Counted from the stretch's first letter, positions 26,150 through 35,044 are shown. The stretch: 64,000 nucleotides of DNA from Reyranella sp. CPCC 100927 (GCF_007859315.1 NZ_VOHA01000002.1:682001-746000), one strand, 5' to 3'. The notes: generated from the letters alone by a model not told the origin. A program made the numbers and translations.

Positions 26150-26347
26150 ATGAAAGACAGAGCCACGCTGATAGCCGACATCGCGAGCGACCTGCAAGGC
26201 ATTCGCCTGCCGCCGGCGCGCGCCACGGACCTCGCCGCCGAGGTGAGCCGCCTCAACGACGCCGTACGCGCCGCCACCGGCCAACTGTCCTTCGACGACG
26301 ATCCGGCAGCCTATGCCGCCTTGCTGGCCAAGGCCTCCTCGTCGTGA
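26150..26347 (+). CDS. AtzG-like small subunit (DUF4089) of the downstream amidase
   Basis: A 65-aa helical protein that matches the size, position and tail pattern (SFDDDPAAYAALLAKA) of AtzG-type DUF4089 proteins. These form a complex with AtzE-type amidases. Its stop overlaps the amidase GTG by four bases (GTGA), which supports a stoichiometric partner. The ATG at 26150 is used; another in-frame ATG at 26123 is possible, and neither has a strong ribosome site. Assignment rests mainly on context. Confidence 0.7.
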   Translation: MKDRATLIADIASDLQGIRLPPARATDLAAEVSRLNDAVRAATGQLSFDDDPAAYAALLAKASSS

Positions 26348-27774
26348 CCGATTGGACATCGCACGACCTCGTGGCGATCGCCGCCGCCATCACCGACGGA
26401 CAGGTCTCCTCGGTCGCGATCACCGAAGCGTGCCTGGCCCGCATCGAGGCCTGGCAGCCGCACCTCAATGCCTTCATTCGCATCGATCGCGCGGCCGCCC
26501 TGGCGACGGCACACGAACGTGACCGTGAACGCGCAGCGGGCCGCCTGCGCGGCCCGCTGCATGGCGTGCCGCTGGCGCACAAGGACATGTTCTATCGCCG
26601 CGGCCGGATCTCGACCGGCGGCAGCGCGATCCGCCGCGACTGGATCGCCGACCGCACCGCGACGGTGATCGAGCGCCTCGATGCAGCAGGCGCCATCGAC
26701 CTGGGCACGTTGAACATGGCGGAGTTCGCCGCCGGACCGACGGGACACAACATCCATTTCGGCGACTGCTGCAACCCCTGGGATCCGGCGCGCGTGACGG
26801 GCGGCTCGTCCAGTGGCTCGGGCGCGTCGGTGGCGGCACGCCTGGTATTCGGCGCCCTGGGATCCGACACCGGCGGCTCGATCCGCATGCCGGCGGCGAT
26901 CTGCGGCGTGGTCGGCATGAAACCGACGTACGGTCGGGTCAGTCGCTTTGGCGCCCTGCCCCGCTCGTGGAGCCTGGACCATGTCGGACCGCTGACCCGC
27001 AGCGTTGCCGACAACGCACGGCTGCTGTCGATCATCGCCGGCGCCGACGCGCAGGACTCGACGGCGAGTGCACATGACGTACCGGACTACGAGGCGGCGC
27101 TGGGCCGCGCCATGGCCGGTCTGCGCCTGGGCTGGCCGGCGTCTCTCGATGGCATCGATGCTGGCACACTGTCGGCGCTGCAACAGGCGCGTGGCGCGTT
27201 GGAACGGCTTGGCGTGCGCATCGTCGATGTCCGCCTGCCCGAGCTCACGCCCCTGTTCGATACGGCCGAAACCATCATCAAGTGCGAGGCGGCCGCGATG
27301 CATCGCCCGTGGCTCGAGTCGCGCCCGCAGGATTACTCCAACCAGGTGCGCTGGCGGATGGAGGCCGGCTTCCTGATCCCCGCGACGCAGTACATCGATG
27401 CGCTGCGCCTGCGCACGCACCACACCGAAGCGTTTCTCGCCACGACGATGGACGGCATCGACGCCCTGCTGCTGCCGACCATGCCATTCGCCACCCCGAC
27501 ACGGGCCGAGACCGATGTCGAGCGCCAGCCCGGGGCCACGGCGCTCGCCATCCTGGCCCGCTTCTCACGCTTCACGCGGCCGTTCAACCTGCTGGGCCTG
27601 CCGGCGCTCTCGCTGCCCTGCGGTTTCGACGGCAACGGCCTGCCGATCGGCATGCAGCTGGTCGGCCGGCCGTTCAGCGAAGCGCTGCTCTATGCGATCG
27701 GACATGCGTATCAGCAGGTGACGGATCATCACCGGCAGGCGCCGTCCCTAGTACCCGGAATCACGCGTCCCTGA
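26344..27774 (+). CDS. Amidase, AtzE/GatA-like
   Basis: A 476-aa amidase-signature protein. The triad region is complete: Lys in LHGVPLAHKDMFY, the Ser-rich loop VTGGSSSGSGASVA, and the nucleophilic Ser in SDTGGSIRMPAAICGVVGMK. It is closer to GatA/AtzE than the neighbouring amidase and is coupled to a small AtzG-like protein, as carboxybiuret hydrolases are. Start GTG at 26344. Likely acts on a ureide or biuret-type amide (inference); a repeat pair follows the stop. Confidence 0.88.
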   Translation: MTDWTSHDLVAIAAAITDGQVSSVAITEACLARIEAWQPHLNAFIRIDRAAALATAHERDRERAAGRLRGPLHGVPLAHKDMFYRRGRISTGGSAIRRDWIADRTATVIERLDAAGAIDLGTLNMAEFAAGPTGHNIHFGDCCNPWDPARVTGGSSSGSGASVAARLVFGALGSDTGGSIRMPAAICGVVGMKPTYGRVSRFGALPRSWSLDHVGPLTRSVADNARLLSIIAGADAQDSTASAHDVPDYEAALGRAMAGLRLGWPASLDGIDAGTLSALQQARGALERLGVRIVDVRLPELTPLFDTAETIIKCEAAAMHRPWLESRPQDYSNQVRWRMEAGFLIPATQYIDALRLRTHHTEAFLATTMDGIDALLLPTMPFATPTRAETDVERQPGATALAILARFSRFTRPFNLLGLPALSLPCGFDGNGLPIGMQLVGRPFSEALLYAIGHAYQQVTDHHRQAPSLVPGITRP

Positions 27775-27781
27775 TACAGCT

Positions 27782-27867
27782 GTCATCCCGAGCACAGCGA
27801 GGGATCTTCTGAAAGTGACGCACGGGGTGCGCCTGCATTGAAGATCCCTCGCTGCGCTCGGGATGAC
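27782..27867. repeat. Palindromic intergenic element, family B copy 2
   Basis: An 86-bp inverted repeat, GTCATCCCGAGCACAGCGAG on the left and CTCGCTGCGCTCGGGATGAC on the right, between convergent genes. Copy 1 is at 2693-2771. A decayed half-copy (about 27889-27914, with GGATCCCTCGCTG and GGGGTGAC) follows immediately. Confidence 0.85.
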
Positions 27868-27929
27868 AATCGCGACGGCGCTGTCCCTGGATCCCTCGCT
27901 GCTCCCGGGGTGACAGTGCGCTCGAATAG

Positions 27930-28361
27930 CTATCGACGGAAAGCCGCCTTGGCGACTCGCTTGGCGATCCGCCAGCCTGCAGCGGTGCGCCGATATTCGT
28001 CGATGTACTCGCCCACCATCTCCGGTCCGCTCAGAGGCGCCGGCTTCGAGGCGTCGGTGCCGGCCTCGGCGTGATCGTGCCGGAACAGGACGAACGAGAC
28101 GGCACCGGTCGCACGCTCGCCATCCACGACGTCGATGGCGATGTTGGCGCAGACGTGACGTGTCACCAGCGTCTTGGACCGCGCCAGCTGCGCAGCGCGA
28201 ATGGCGGCGTGGCCGCGCAACACCTCGCCGCGACGCTCGAAGGTGGCATCCTCGGCGAAGACGCCGACCGCACCCTCGACATTGCGCTGATCGACATGGC
28301 GGGCGAAATCGATCGCCAGTTTCTGGCACTCCAGGATGATCGTCTGGTCGCGTTCGTTCAT
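27930..28361 (-). CDS. SnoaL/NTF2-like protein
   Basis: A 143-aa single-domain protein of the NTF2-like superfamily (SnoaL-like). The N-terminal helix (ARHVDQRNVEGAVGVFAEDA) and the F-E-R-R-GEVLRGHAAI stretch are characteristic, as is the C-terminal sheet ending in EYRRTAAGWRIAKRV. Members include isomerases and dehydratases or non-catalytic binding proteins. It is the last gene of the GntR-controlled ring-cleavage cluster, 17 bp after a permease gene. Confidence 0.82.
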   Translation of the reverse strand: MNERDQTIILECQKLAIDFARHVDQRNVEGAVGVFAEDATFERRGEVLRGHAAIRAAQLARSKTLVTRHVCANIAIDVVDGERATGAVSFVLFRHDHAEAGTDASKPAPLSGPEMVGEYIDEYRRTAAGWRIAKRVAKAAFRR

Positions 28362-28378
28362 GGTTTCTGGTCCTTCTC

Positions 28379-29149
28379 TCAAAATCCGCCGATGGCCGAA
28401 TGACGCCAGCTCATGGCCCGCTTCTGCGTCCGGTCGAGCACGGCATTCACCACCACGACGACGACCGTCACGACGATCACGCCGGTGAAGACACCCACGG
28501 TATCGGCCTGCGACATGGCGTTCTGGATGTAGGATCCCAGGCCGGTGTCGGCGGCAACGAATTCGGCCACGACCGCGGCGCTGATGGCGCGCGGCAGCGC
28601 GACCTTCAGGCTGGCGAAGACGAACGGCAGGGTTGTCGGCAGCATCACTTCGCGCAGCAGCATCAGCTCATGCAGACCCAGTACCCGTGCCACGGCCAGC
28701 AGCCGGCCATCGGCGCTGCGGATACCGGCCAGCGTGCTGAAGAACAGCAGGAAGAACACGACCAGTGCCACGAACACGACCTTGGACAACAACCCGATGC
28801 CGAACCACAGGATCAGCAGCGGCGCCAGTGCCAGCTTGGGCACGCCCATCGCGGCAGCGATGAACGGACGCAGCGCCACTTCCAGCCCCGGGACACGCGC
28901 AATCAGGAACGGCAGGGCAAAGCCCGCCGCGCCCCCCACGACCATGCCGATGCCGGCCTCCAGCAGCGTGACGCCGATATCGCGTACCAGGACGCCGCTG
29001 GCGCCGATCTCCCACAGCCGTGCTGCGATATCGTCGAGGCCGGCGACGAACTGATCGCCCAGCAGGCGATGCGCCAGCGTCCACAGGCCCACCAGGCCGG
29101 CGCCCAGCAGCACGCGTCCGGCCACGACGATGCCGGTGCGGGGCTTCAC
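28379..29149 (-). CDS. ABC transporter permease (SsuC/TauC type), second copy
   Basis: A 256-aa inner-membrane permease of the NitT/TauT family with six hydrophobic segments and the coupling loop ARVLGLHELMLLREVMLPTT. It begins at a GTG overlapping the ATPase stop (GTGA). A paralogous permease gene lies on the other side of the ATPase gene, so the importer probably uses a heterodimeric pore. This is less common than the single permease of SsuC systems. Confidence 0.92.
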   Translation of the reverse strand: MKPRTGIVVAGRVLLGAGLVGLWTLAHRLLGDQFVAGLDDIAARLWEIGASGVLVRDIGVTLLEAGIGMVVGGAAGFALPFLIARVPGLEVALRPFIAAAMGVPKLALAPLLILWFGIGLLSKVVFVALVVFFLLFFSTLAGIRSADGRLLAVARVLGLHELMLLREVMLPTTLPFVFASLKVALPRAISAAVVAEFVAADTGLGSYIQNAMSQADTVGVFTGVIVVTVVVVVVNAVLDRTQKRAMSWRHSAIGGF

Positions 29150-29994
29150 GCGCGCCTCGGTGCCTGGCGCGCCAGCGCCTGGCGGATACTCTCGTACAGG
29201 CGGGCGAACCCGGGCGCGGCAATCAGGCCATCGATATCGCGCGGCCGCGGCAGGTCGACCCGGAATTCGTCGATCACCCGCGCCGGCGCACGCGACAGCA
29301 CCAGAACGCGGTCGCCCAGCGCGATCGCCTCGGTAATGTCGTGCGTGACGAAGATGATGGTCTTGCGCCGCAGACTCCACAGCCGCAGCAGGTCGGCATG
29401 CAGTTCGGTGCGCGTCTGCGCATCCAGCGCGCCGAACGGCTCGTCCATCAGGATGACCGGCGGGTCATAGGCCAGGGTCCGCACCAGCGAGGCGCGCTTG
29501 CGCATGCCGCCGGAGAGCTCATGCGGATAGAAGCGCTCGAAGCCCGCCAGGCCGGCGGTATCGATCAGCGCCGCCGCGCGCGCCCGGGCCGCATCGTCGA
29601 GACGGCGTTGCGCCCGCAACGGCAGCAGGATGTTCTCCTCCAGGCGGCGCCAAGGCAGCAGGTTGTCCTCCTGCGTGACGTAGCCGATCTGACAGTGCCA
29701 GCCCGGGGTCAGGGTGGACGTACTGGCATCCATGATGGTCTTGCCACGCAGGCGGATGGTTCCCGCCGTCGGCCGATCGGTCTGCGCGATCATGTTGAGC
29801 AGCGTCGACTTGCCGGAACCCGACGGGCCGGCCACGGTCACGAACTCGCCTTCGGTCACCGCCAGCGACAGCCCTTCGATCACATTGAGGCCGGCGGCGC
29901 GGCCATCACGCGCGCCGAACGTGCGTGCCAGATCGCGGACTTCCAGCAGTGGTTCGGCCCTGTCGGGCGCGATGTCAGAAACTGGTTTGAGCAC
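29146..29994 (-). CDS. ABC transporter ATP-binding protein (SsuB/TauB type)
   Basis: A 282-aa ATPase: Walker A GPSGSGKST, Q-loop YVTQEDNLLPWRR, signature LSGGMRKRASLVR, Walker B ILMDEPFGALD and FVTHDITEA. GTG at 29994 is chosen because GGAGG lies just upstream; a TTG at 30003 is too close to it. The gene overlaps the upstream permease by 20 bp. Works with the two permeases and the NMT1-like receptor of the same operon. Confidence 0.92.
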   Translation of the reverse strand: MLKPVSDIAPDRAEPLLEVRDLARTFGARDGRAAGLNVIEGLSLAVTEGEFVTVAGPSGSGKSTLLNMIAQTDRPTAGTIRLRGKTIMDASTSTLTPGWHCQIGYVTQEDNLLPWRRLEENILLPLRAQRRLDDAARARAAALIDTAGLAGFERFYPHELSGGMRKRASLVRTLAYDPPVILMDEPFGALDAQTRTELHADLLRLWSLRRKTIIFVTHDITEAIALGDRVLVLSRAPARVIDEFRVDLPRPRDIDGLIAAPGFARLYESIRQALARQAPRRA

Positions 29995-30748
29995 GCTCAG
30001 CAATGCCTCCCGTGGGCCGCCACGACAGCAGCCGCTTCTCGCAGAAATCCAGCACGGCATTCAGGATCAGCACGATCCCCGCCAGCGCCACCACGCCGAC
30101 GAACAGCTTCGCCGGTTCGAAGTTGGTGGCAGCGGCTTGGATGCTGTAGCCCAGCCCGCGATTGGACGAGATCAGCTCGCCCACCACCGCCGTGCCGATG
30201 GCATAGGGCGCCGCCACACGCAGGCCGGTGAACACGTAGGGAATGGCACCCGGCCAGATGATCTCGCGCGCGATCAGCGCCGGTCCGGCGCCAAACACCC
30301 GTGCGGCGGCGATCAGCTTCTGATCGACGCTGTCGAGCCCGGCCAGGGTGATGAAGAAAACCAAGAAGAACACGACGCTGGCGACCAGCGCCACCTTCGA
30401 TTCGAGGCCGATGCCGAACCACAGGATGAACAGCGGCGTCAGTGCTACCTTCGGCGCGCCGTAGCCGGCGATCAGGTAGGGATCGAGGATGGCGCGCAGC
30501 GTCGCCAGCCGCCGGATCAGGAACGGCAGCACCGCGCCGGGGATGCCGCCGATCAGGAAGCCGATGACCGCGGCGCTGAGCGTGAAGCGCGCGTGGTACC
30601 ACAGTTCGCCGTTCTGGACCTGCAGCCACAGCGCGCGCGCCGTCGCCACGGGCGCCGGGATCCACTGGGCGCCGAACCATAGGCTGGCACCCTGCCAGCT
30701 CGCCAGGATCACGGCCAGGATGACGATGCGCTGGACGGCGATCCGCAT
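29975..30748 (-). CDS. ABC transporter permease (SsuC/TauC type), first copy
   Basis: A 257-aa permease with six membrane segments; the loop AARVFGAGPALIAREIIWPG contacts the ATPase. It starts five bases after the receptor stop. It is paralogous to the permease at 28379-29149 but clearly diverged, for example in PFLIRRLATLRAILDPYLIA. Confidence 0.92.
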   Translation of the reverse strand: MRIAVQRIVILAVILASWQGASLWFGAQWIPAPVATARALWLQVQNGELWYHARFTLSAAVIGFLIGGIPGAVLPFLIRRLATLRAILDPYLIAGYGAPKVALTPLFILWFGIGLESKVALVASVVFFLVFFITLAGLDSVDQKLIAAARVFGAGPALIAREIIWPGAIPYVFTGLRVAAPYAIGTAVVGELISSNRGLGYSIQAAATNFEPAKLFVGVVALAGIVLILNAVLDFCEKRLLSWRPTGGIAERAQTSF

Positions 30749-30752
30749 CGGG

Positions 30753-31757
30753 CTATTTCACGTAGTCGTTGCTGTAGATGCCGGTGAACGACTTCAGCAC
30801 TTCGTCGGCCTGCATGATGCCGGCATTGACCATGTAGTCCTGCGCGTGCGTGAAGCCGATCTCCTGCACCTGCGCGGTGCGCGGCGTGCCGGCCAGCACG
30901 CCGTCGAAGGCGTCCTTCACCATCGCCGGATCGGTCTTGTCGAAGCGCTTGCCGAGAATGGCGAGCGTTTCGGCCTGGTTTTCATGCATGAAGCCGAGCG
31001 CCTGGTTGAAGCCTGCCATCAGCTTGCGACAGACCGACGGCTTGGCCTCGCAGAAACCCGGTCGCGTGACGATCAGATTGTAATTGAAGGGATTGAGCTC
31101 GGGGAAATCGCCCTGCGGACTGCTCAACACCGTGACGCCGACGCCCTCCTGCCGCATCATCGACGGCCATGGCCGCGACATGGCCAGTCCATCGATCTGG
31201 CCGGTGCGCATGGCGGCGATCATGGCGGGCGGCGCCATGGGCGTGATCGTGACATCGCGATCGGGGTCGAGTCCCGCCTTCTTCGCCGCGTAGCGGATGT
31301 AGCCGTGCACGATCGAGTTAGGCGCATCGACGGCGATCTTGGCGCCCTTCAACGCCTTGGCGCGGGCTTCGACGGGCGCCTGCGGATCGAAGGCCCGTCC
31401 TTGCAGGAACGTCTTGCTCAGCACCAATTCGATCTGCACACGCTCCAGCGTGTTGCCGATCGCCACCAGCTTCTGGCCGCGCGCCAGCGCGCGCATGAAG
31501 GCCGACGCCGCCGTGTTGGTGAAGTCGACACTGCCGGCCAGCACGGCATTGGTCGCGCCGACACCGGGGATGGATGAGAACTTCACCTCCAGTCCCTGGT
31601 CACGCCAAAAGCCCTTGTCGGCGGCGACATAGTTCGGGCTGAAGGTCAACGACAGCACCGGGATCGCCAGCGACGCAGTCTCCGTTTGCGCCCGCACGGT
31701 GGGCGCGAGGGCGGCGCCGCATAGCGCCAGCAGCACGACACTGATGATCCTGTTCAC
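30753..31757 (-). CDS. ABC transporter substrate-binding protein (NMT1/SsuA-like)
   Basis: A 334-aa periplasmic receptor. The signal peptide is IISVVLLALCGAALAPTVRA, cleaved before QTETAS. The mature start SFSPNYVAADKGFW-like segment (LTFSPNYVAADKGFWRDQGL) and the domain GSVDFTNTAASAFMRALARG are typical of the NMT1/THI5 and sulfonate/taurine receptors. The ATG overlaps the hydroxylase stop by four bases (ATGA). Linked catabolic genes suggest that it binds an aromatic compound (inference). Confidence 0.92.
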   Translation of the reverse strand: MNRIISVVLLALCGAALAPTVRAQTETASLAIPVLSLTFSPNYVAADKGFWRDQGLEVKFSSIPGVGATNAVLAGSVDFTNTAASAFMRALARGQKLVAIGNTLERVQIELVLSKTFLQGRAFDPQAPVEARAKALKGAKIAVDAPNSIVHGYIRYAAKKAGLDPDRDVTITPMAPPAMIAAMRTGQIDGLAMSRPWPSMMRQEGVGVTVLSSPQGDFPELNPFNYNLIVTRPGFCEAKPSVCRKLMAGFNQALGFMHENQAETLAILGKRFDKTDPAMVKDAFDGVLAGTPRTAQVQEIGFTHAQDYMVNAGIMQADEVLKSFTGIYSNDYVK

Positions 31758-33412
31758 GGATTTCCTCCCACGCTCTCTTTTGATCTGGGAGCGCGGGACG
31801 CCCGCGCTCGCGGATACCCTGCGGCTTGCCGCAGCACGTCGGCGGCGTCACCGGCCTGCACACCGCGCCACGCCACATGGCCGTCCGGTCTGACCAGCAC
31901 CAACGGTGCCGCGTAAAGCGCCGCCAGATCGGCGTCGTCAGCGTCGAACACCTGCAACGGCACACCGGCGTCGGCCGCCGCCGCCGCGAACGGCGCATCG
32001 TCCGCGCCGGCCTGCGCCACCAGCACGAAGCCGCGGCCAAACAGGTCCAGGGTCGAGCGGCCGGATGCCAGCCAGTGGTGCGGCGCGCGGACACCAGGCC
32101 AGGTCGACGGCTGGTAGTCGGACGGATCATCCGGCGGCTCGGGCGTGCCGTCCGCGACCACGATGGGCGACGCCGCGTAGCGGTAGCCCAGCTGCACGCC
32201 CAGGGTATTCCATTCCTTCCAGCGCGTGGCACGGATGATGTCGCCGACGCGCTGGCGCGCGGCGTCACCGTCGGCGCCCGCCGCCTCCAGCAGCGGATCG
32301 CTCGGCAGGTCGTGGTCGGCGGCGCGGTTGCTGGCCGCTTCGTTGACGTTGCGCACGCCAATCGGCCGGCGCTCGGCCTCGTAGCTGGCCAGCAGCGCAT
32401 CGCCACCCCAGCCGTCGAGTACCGCAGCGAGCTTCCAGCCGAGATCGACGGCATCGCCGATCCCGGTGTTGGCACCGAAGCCGCCCTTGGGCCACAGCAT
32501 GTGTGCGGCATCGCCGACCAGGAAAATGCGGCCGGCGCGATACGATTTCGCCACCACGCGATGTCCGGCCCACGGCTGGGCGCGGAGGATCTCGACATCG
32601 AGGTCGCCACCGAAAGCCTCGCGCACGCACGCCGCCGGATCCAGCGACTCGGCTTCACCGGCACTGACGTAGAGCGACAGGCGCCAGAGATCCTTGCCGT
32701 TGACCGTCGACAGCGCCGCGCGATGGCGCGTGCTGATGGTGAGGAACTGGCTGGCCAGGCCATGCGGCTGGCGCGCCAGCAGATCCGGCGCTCGCAGGTA
32801 GATGCCGAAATTGTGGCCTTCGGCGAAGGTGCCTTCGAACGCGATCCCGAGTTCACGGCGGATCATGCTGCGGGCACCATCGCAGGCGGCCATGTAGGCC
32901 GCATGGATCTGCCGGCGCACGCCGGTGACCAGATCGACGACCGTGGCGCGAACGCCGCCGTCATCCTGCTCGAACGCCTCGAGGCGGCAGTGGTCGCGCA
33001 GCGACACGGTGGGAAAACTTGCTGCATGCCGGCGCAGCAGCGGATCGAACCACTTCTTGGGACACCAGATGGCCGCTTCGGGACTGAAGCGACCGGCCTT
33101 GGCATGCGCCGACTCGTTGGAGTCGCGCTCGAAGCGCGCCAGCTGATGGCCCAGCAGCCGCGTCACGAAGACGACGTTGCGCGGATAGTCTTGCGGAAAC
33201 TCGCTCTGCCGCGCCGCATCGGCGATACCCCAGCGGCGCAGATGTTCCATGGTGCGCACGTTGATGGCTTCACCGGCCGGAAAGACGACGTCGCCCTGTC
33301 CCTGCTCGACCACCAGACAGTTGATGCCGCGCCAACCCAGCTCGCAGGCCAGCGCAAGGCCGACCGGCCCCGCGCCCACGATCAGTACGGCGGTTTCGCT
33401 GACGGGCATCAT
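31754..33412 (-). CDS. FAD-dependent aromatic hydroxylase (PHBH/TfdB/MhpA family)
   Basis: A flavin monooxygenase of the single-component aromatic hydroxylase class, 552 aa. The FAD-binding start VLIVGAGPVGLALACELG is near residue 9. The second FAD motif GDAAHMLWPKGGFGANTGIG is near residue 296, followed by DAVDLGWKLAAVL. A thioredoxin-like C-terminal domain holds up to about residue 530. The last 21 residues (GYPRARASRAPRSKES...) are encoded by a deleted family F palindrome. It should hydroxylate a phenolic substrate for the dioxygenase encoded upstream. Confidence 0.92.
   Translation of the reverse strand: MMPVSETAVLIVGAGPVGLALACELGWRGINCLVVEQGQGDVVFPAGEAINVRTMEHLRRWGIADAARQSEFPQDYPRNVVFVTRLLGHQLARFERDSNESAHAKAGRFSPEAAIWCPKKWFDPLLRRHAASFPTVSLRDHCRLEAFEQDDGGVRATVVDLVTGVRRQIHAAYMAACDGARSMIRRELGIAFEGTFAEGHNFGIYLRAPDLLARQPHGLASQFLTISTRHRAALSTVNGKDLWRLSLYVSAGEAESLDPAACVREAFGGDLDVEILRAQPWAGHRVVAKSYRAGRIFLVGDAAHMLWPKGGFGANTGIGDAVDLGWKLAAVLDGWGGDALLASYEAERRPIGVRNVNEAASNRAADHDLPSDPLLEAAGADGDAARQRVGDIIRATRWKEWNTLGVQLGYRYAASPIVVADGTPEPPDDPSDYQPSTWPGVRAPHHWLASGRSTLDLFGRGFVLVAQAGADDAPFAAAAADAGVPLQVFDADDADLAALYAAPLVLVRPDGHVAWRGVQAGDAADVLRQAAGYPRARASRAPRSKESVGGNP
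31785..31813. repeat. Deleted family F palindrome inside the hydroxylase 3' end
   Basis: CTGGGAGCGCGGGACGCCCG then CGCTC: the left arm joins directly to the right arm of family F (compare 3873-3960 and 62344-62419) without the spacer. It lies within the coding sequence of the hydroxylase and upstream of the receptor start, unlike the other copies, which are intergenic. Confidence 0.65.
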
Positions 33413-34038
33413 CAGGCCGGGATCTTCACCAGGTCGGCCAGCGGCGTGCCGCGCCGGAAACGCGCGATGTAGTCGTTGGCATCGATCTCGATGCCGGACG
33501 GATTGCGCTTGTAGCCATCCGAGGTGAAGTAGGCCTTGTATTCCTCGACCGTGGCGAAGTTGTTGGCCGACAGCTCGACCACGTTCTGGTCCGGATCACG
33601 ATAGTAGAAGCTGGTGCCCGGACCGTGGTTGGCGGTGCGATGCGGCAGGATGCCGAGCGCCTTCAGGCGGTCGTAGCGGGTGAACAGGTCGGTCATGGAA
33701 CCGTTACGGAACTGCATGTGGTGCAGGCCCGGATCATTGCCGGGCACATCGCGCGTGCCGGGAATCTCGAAGATCGCCAGCATCTGCGCATAGGGGTGAT
33801 CCAGATGCAGGCGGATGAAGCAGAGTCGGATATCGGTGGCCCGCTCCTGCGCGCCGGCCGGGCTGCTGCCGGCGGGATTGTGCTCGTAGAACGGCGCCAC
33901 GCCGAGCACACCCTGGTACCAGATCTTCATGTCCTCGAAGCGCGATGTCTTGAGCACGATCTCACTGAGGCGGGGCGCCGACAGGTCGCTGTTCAAGGAT
34001 GCCAGCTTGGCGCGCGCCGCCGCGTCGAAGGACGTCAT
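33412..34038 (-). CDS. VOC-family extradiol dioxygenase-like protein
   Basis: A 208-aa vicinal-oxygen-chelate protein resembling catechol/biphenyl-diol extradiol dioxygenases of the one-domain type. Probable metal ligands are the His in PGLHHMQFRN and the Glu in YYRDPDQNVVELSANNF; an early His/Glu lies in RLSEIVLKTSRFED. Its stop overlaps the hydroxylase start (TGATG), so hydroxylation and ring cleavage look coupled. ATG at 34038; the frame is open beyond it but unneeded. Confidence 0.87.
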   Translation of the reverse strand: MTSFDAAARAKLASLNSDLSAPRLSEIVLKTSRFEDMKIWYQGVLGVAPFYEHNPAGSSPAGAQERATDIRLCFIRLHLDHPYAQMLAIFEIPGTRDVPGNDPGLHHMQFRNGSMTDLFTRYDRLKALGILPHRTANHGPGTSFYYRDPDQNVVELSANNFATVEEYKAYFTSDGYKRNPSGIEIDANDYIARFRRGTPLADLVKIPA

Positions 34039-34073
34039 GCTTGTCTCTCCCAGGTATGGAGGTGATGGCCGCG

Positions 34074-34913
34074 TCAGGCGGCCGCAATCGGATTGCGCAG
34101 CACGCCGATGCCGGAGATGTCGACTTCGATCACGTCGCCGGGCCGCATCCACAGCGGCGGCGTGCGGCGGGCGCCGACGCCGGCCGGCGTTCCCGTCGCG
34201 ATCACGTCGCCGACTCGCAGCGCCGCGAACTGCGAGATGTAGCTGATCAGGCGCGGCAGCGGATAGATCAGCATGTCGGTGCCCGACTTCTGCACCTCGG
34301 TGCCGTTCAAGCGTGTGGTGAGGACGAGTCGCGTGGGGTCCGGGATCTCGTCGGCCGTCACGATCCACGGACCGATGGCGCCGCTGGCGTCGAAATTCTT
34401 GCCGGCCGTCACCGAGAACTTCTGGAAGTCACGCAAACTGCCATCGTTGAAGCAGGTATAGCCGCCGACATGCGTCAGCGACGCCGCTTCCGTGATGCGA
34501 TGGCCCGGCGTGCCGATGACGACGGCCAATTCGCCTTCGAAATCGAAATGCTCGGACACCGCCGGTCGGATCATCGATGCGTTGGCACCCACGACGCTTT
34601 CGGCGGTTCGGATGAAGACCGACGGCTGCGCCGGCAAGTCGCGGCCGGTTTCCTCGACATGGGTCTTGTAGTTCAGGCCGATACAGAACAGCCGCGCCCC
34701 GGCCGCCAGCGGCGGCAGCAGCGTAACGGCGGCCAGCGGTACGGCCGCCACCGAAGCGCCCAACGTATTGGCCAATACGCCCCGGCCGTCGACGGTGAGC
34801 GCCGCACCGAGACTCTCCAGTGCCGGCGCCAATGTCGCCACGTCGACGACCTGATCGTCCCGCACCAGACCGGTTCGCGCCGCGTTGTCATGCCAATATC
34901 GGACTAGCTTCAC
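34074..34913 (-). CDS. Fumarylacetoacetate hydrolase family protein
   Basis: A 279-aa FAH-superfamily enzyme (2-hydroxymuconate-type hydratase, decarboxylase or hydrolase). The core FCIGLNYKTHVEETG, PSVFIRTAESVVG, the acidic metal-binding stretch FDFEGELAVVIG, GYTCFNDGS and IATGTPAGVG are all conserved. GTG at 34913 follows GGGGGATCC; the frame runs on to 34991 but across two operators. First gene of the operon; would process the ring-cleavage product. Confidence 0.92.
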   Translation of the reverse strand: MKLVRYWHDNAARTGLVRDDQVVDVATLAPALESLGAALTVDGRGVLANTLGASVAAVPLAAVTLLPPLAAGARLFCIGLNYKTHVEETGRDLPAQPSVFIRTAESVVGANASMIRPAVSEHFDFEGELAVVIGTPGHRITEAASLTHVGGYTCFNDGSLRDFQKFSVTAGKNFDASGAIGPWIVTADEIPDPTRLVLTTRLNGTEVQKSGTDMLIYPLPRLISYISQFAALRVGDVIATGTPAGVGARRTPPLWMRPGDVIEVDISGIGVLRNPIAAA

Positions 34914-34940
34914 CGGATCCCCCGAACGCACCGTGAGATT

Positions 34941-34973
34941 CACTGCATGCAGTGATGATCTATTGCATGCAAT
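34941..34973. promoter_or_regulatory. Two palindromic operators for the GntR regulator
   Basis: CACTGCATGCAGTG (34941-34954) and ATTGCATGCAAT (34962-34973) are perfect palindromes whose centres are 20 bp apart. Both share the core TGCATGCA with a third site overlapping the regulator start codon. FCD-type GntR proteins often bind such short palindromes, so this is very probably the control region of the ring-cleavage operon. Confidence 0.8.
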
Positions 34974-35044
34974 TCTGAAATACAATGACAAATGATAATC
35001 AAAAACATAGAATATCGGTTATGCTTTTCTGAAGAACCGAGTAA

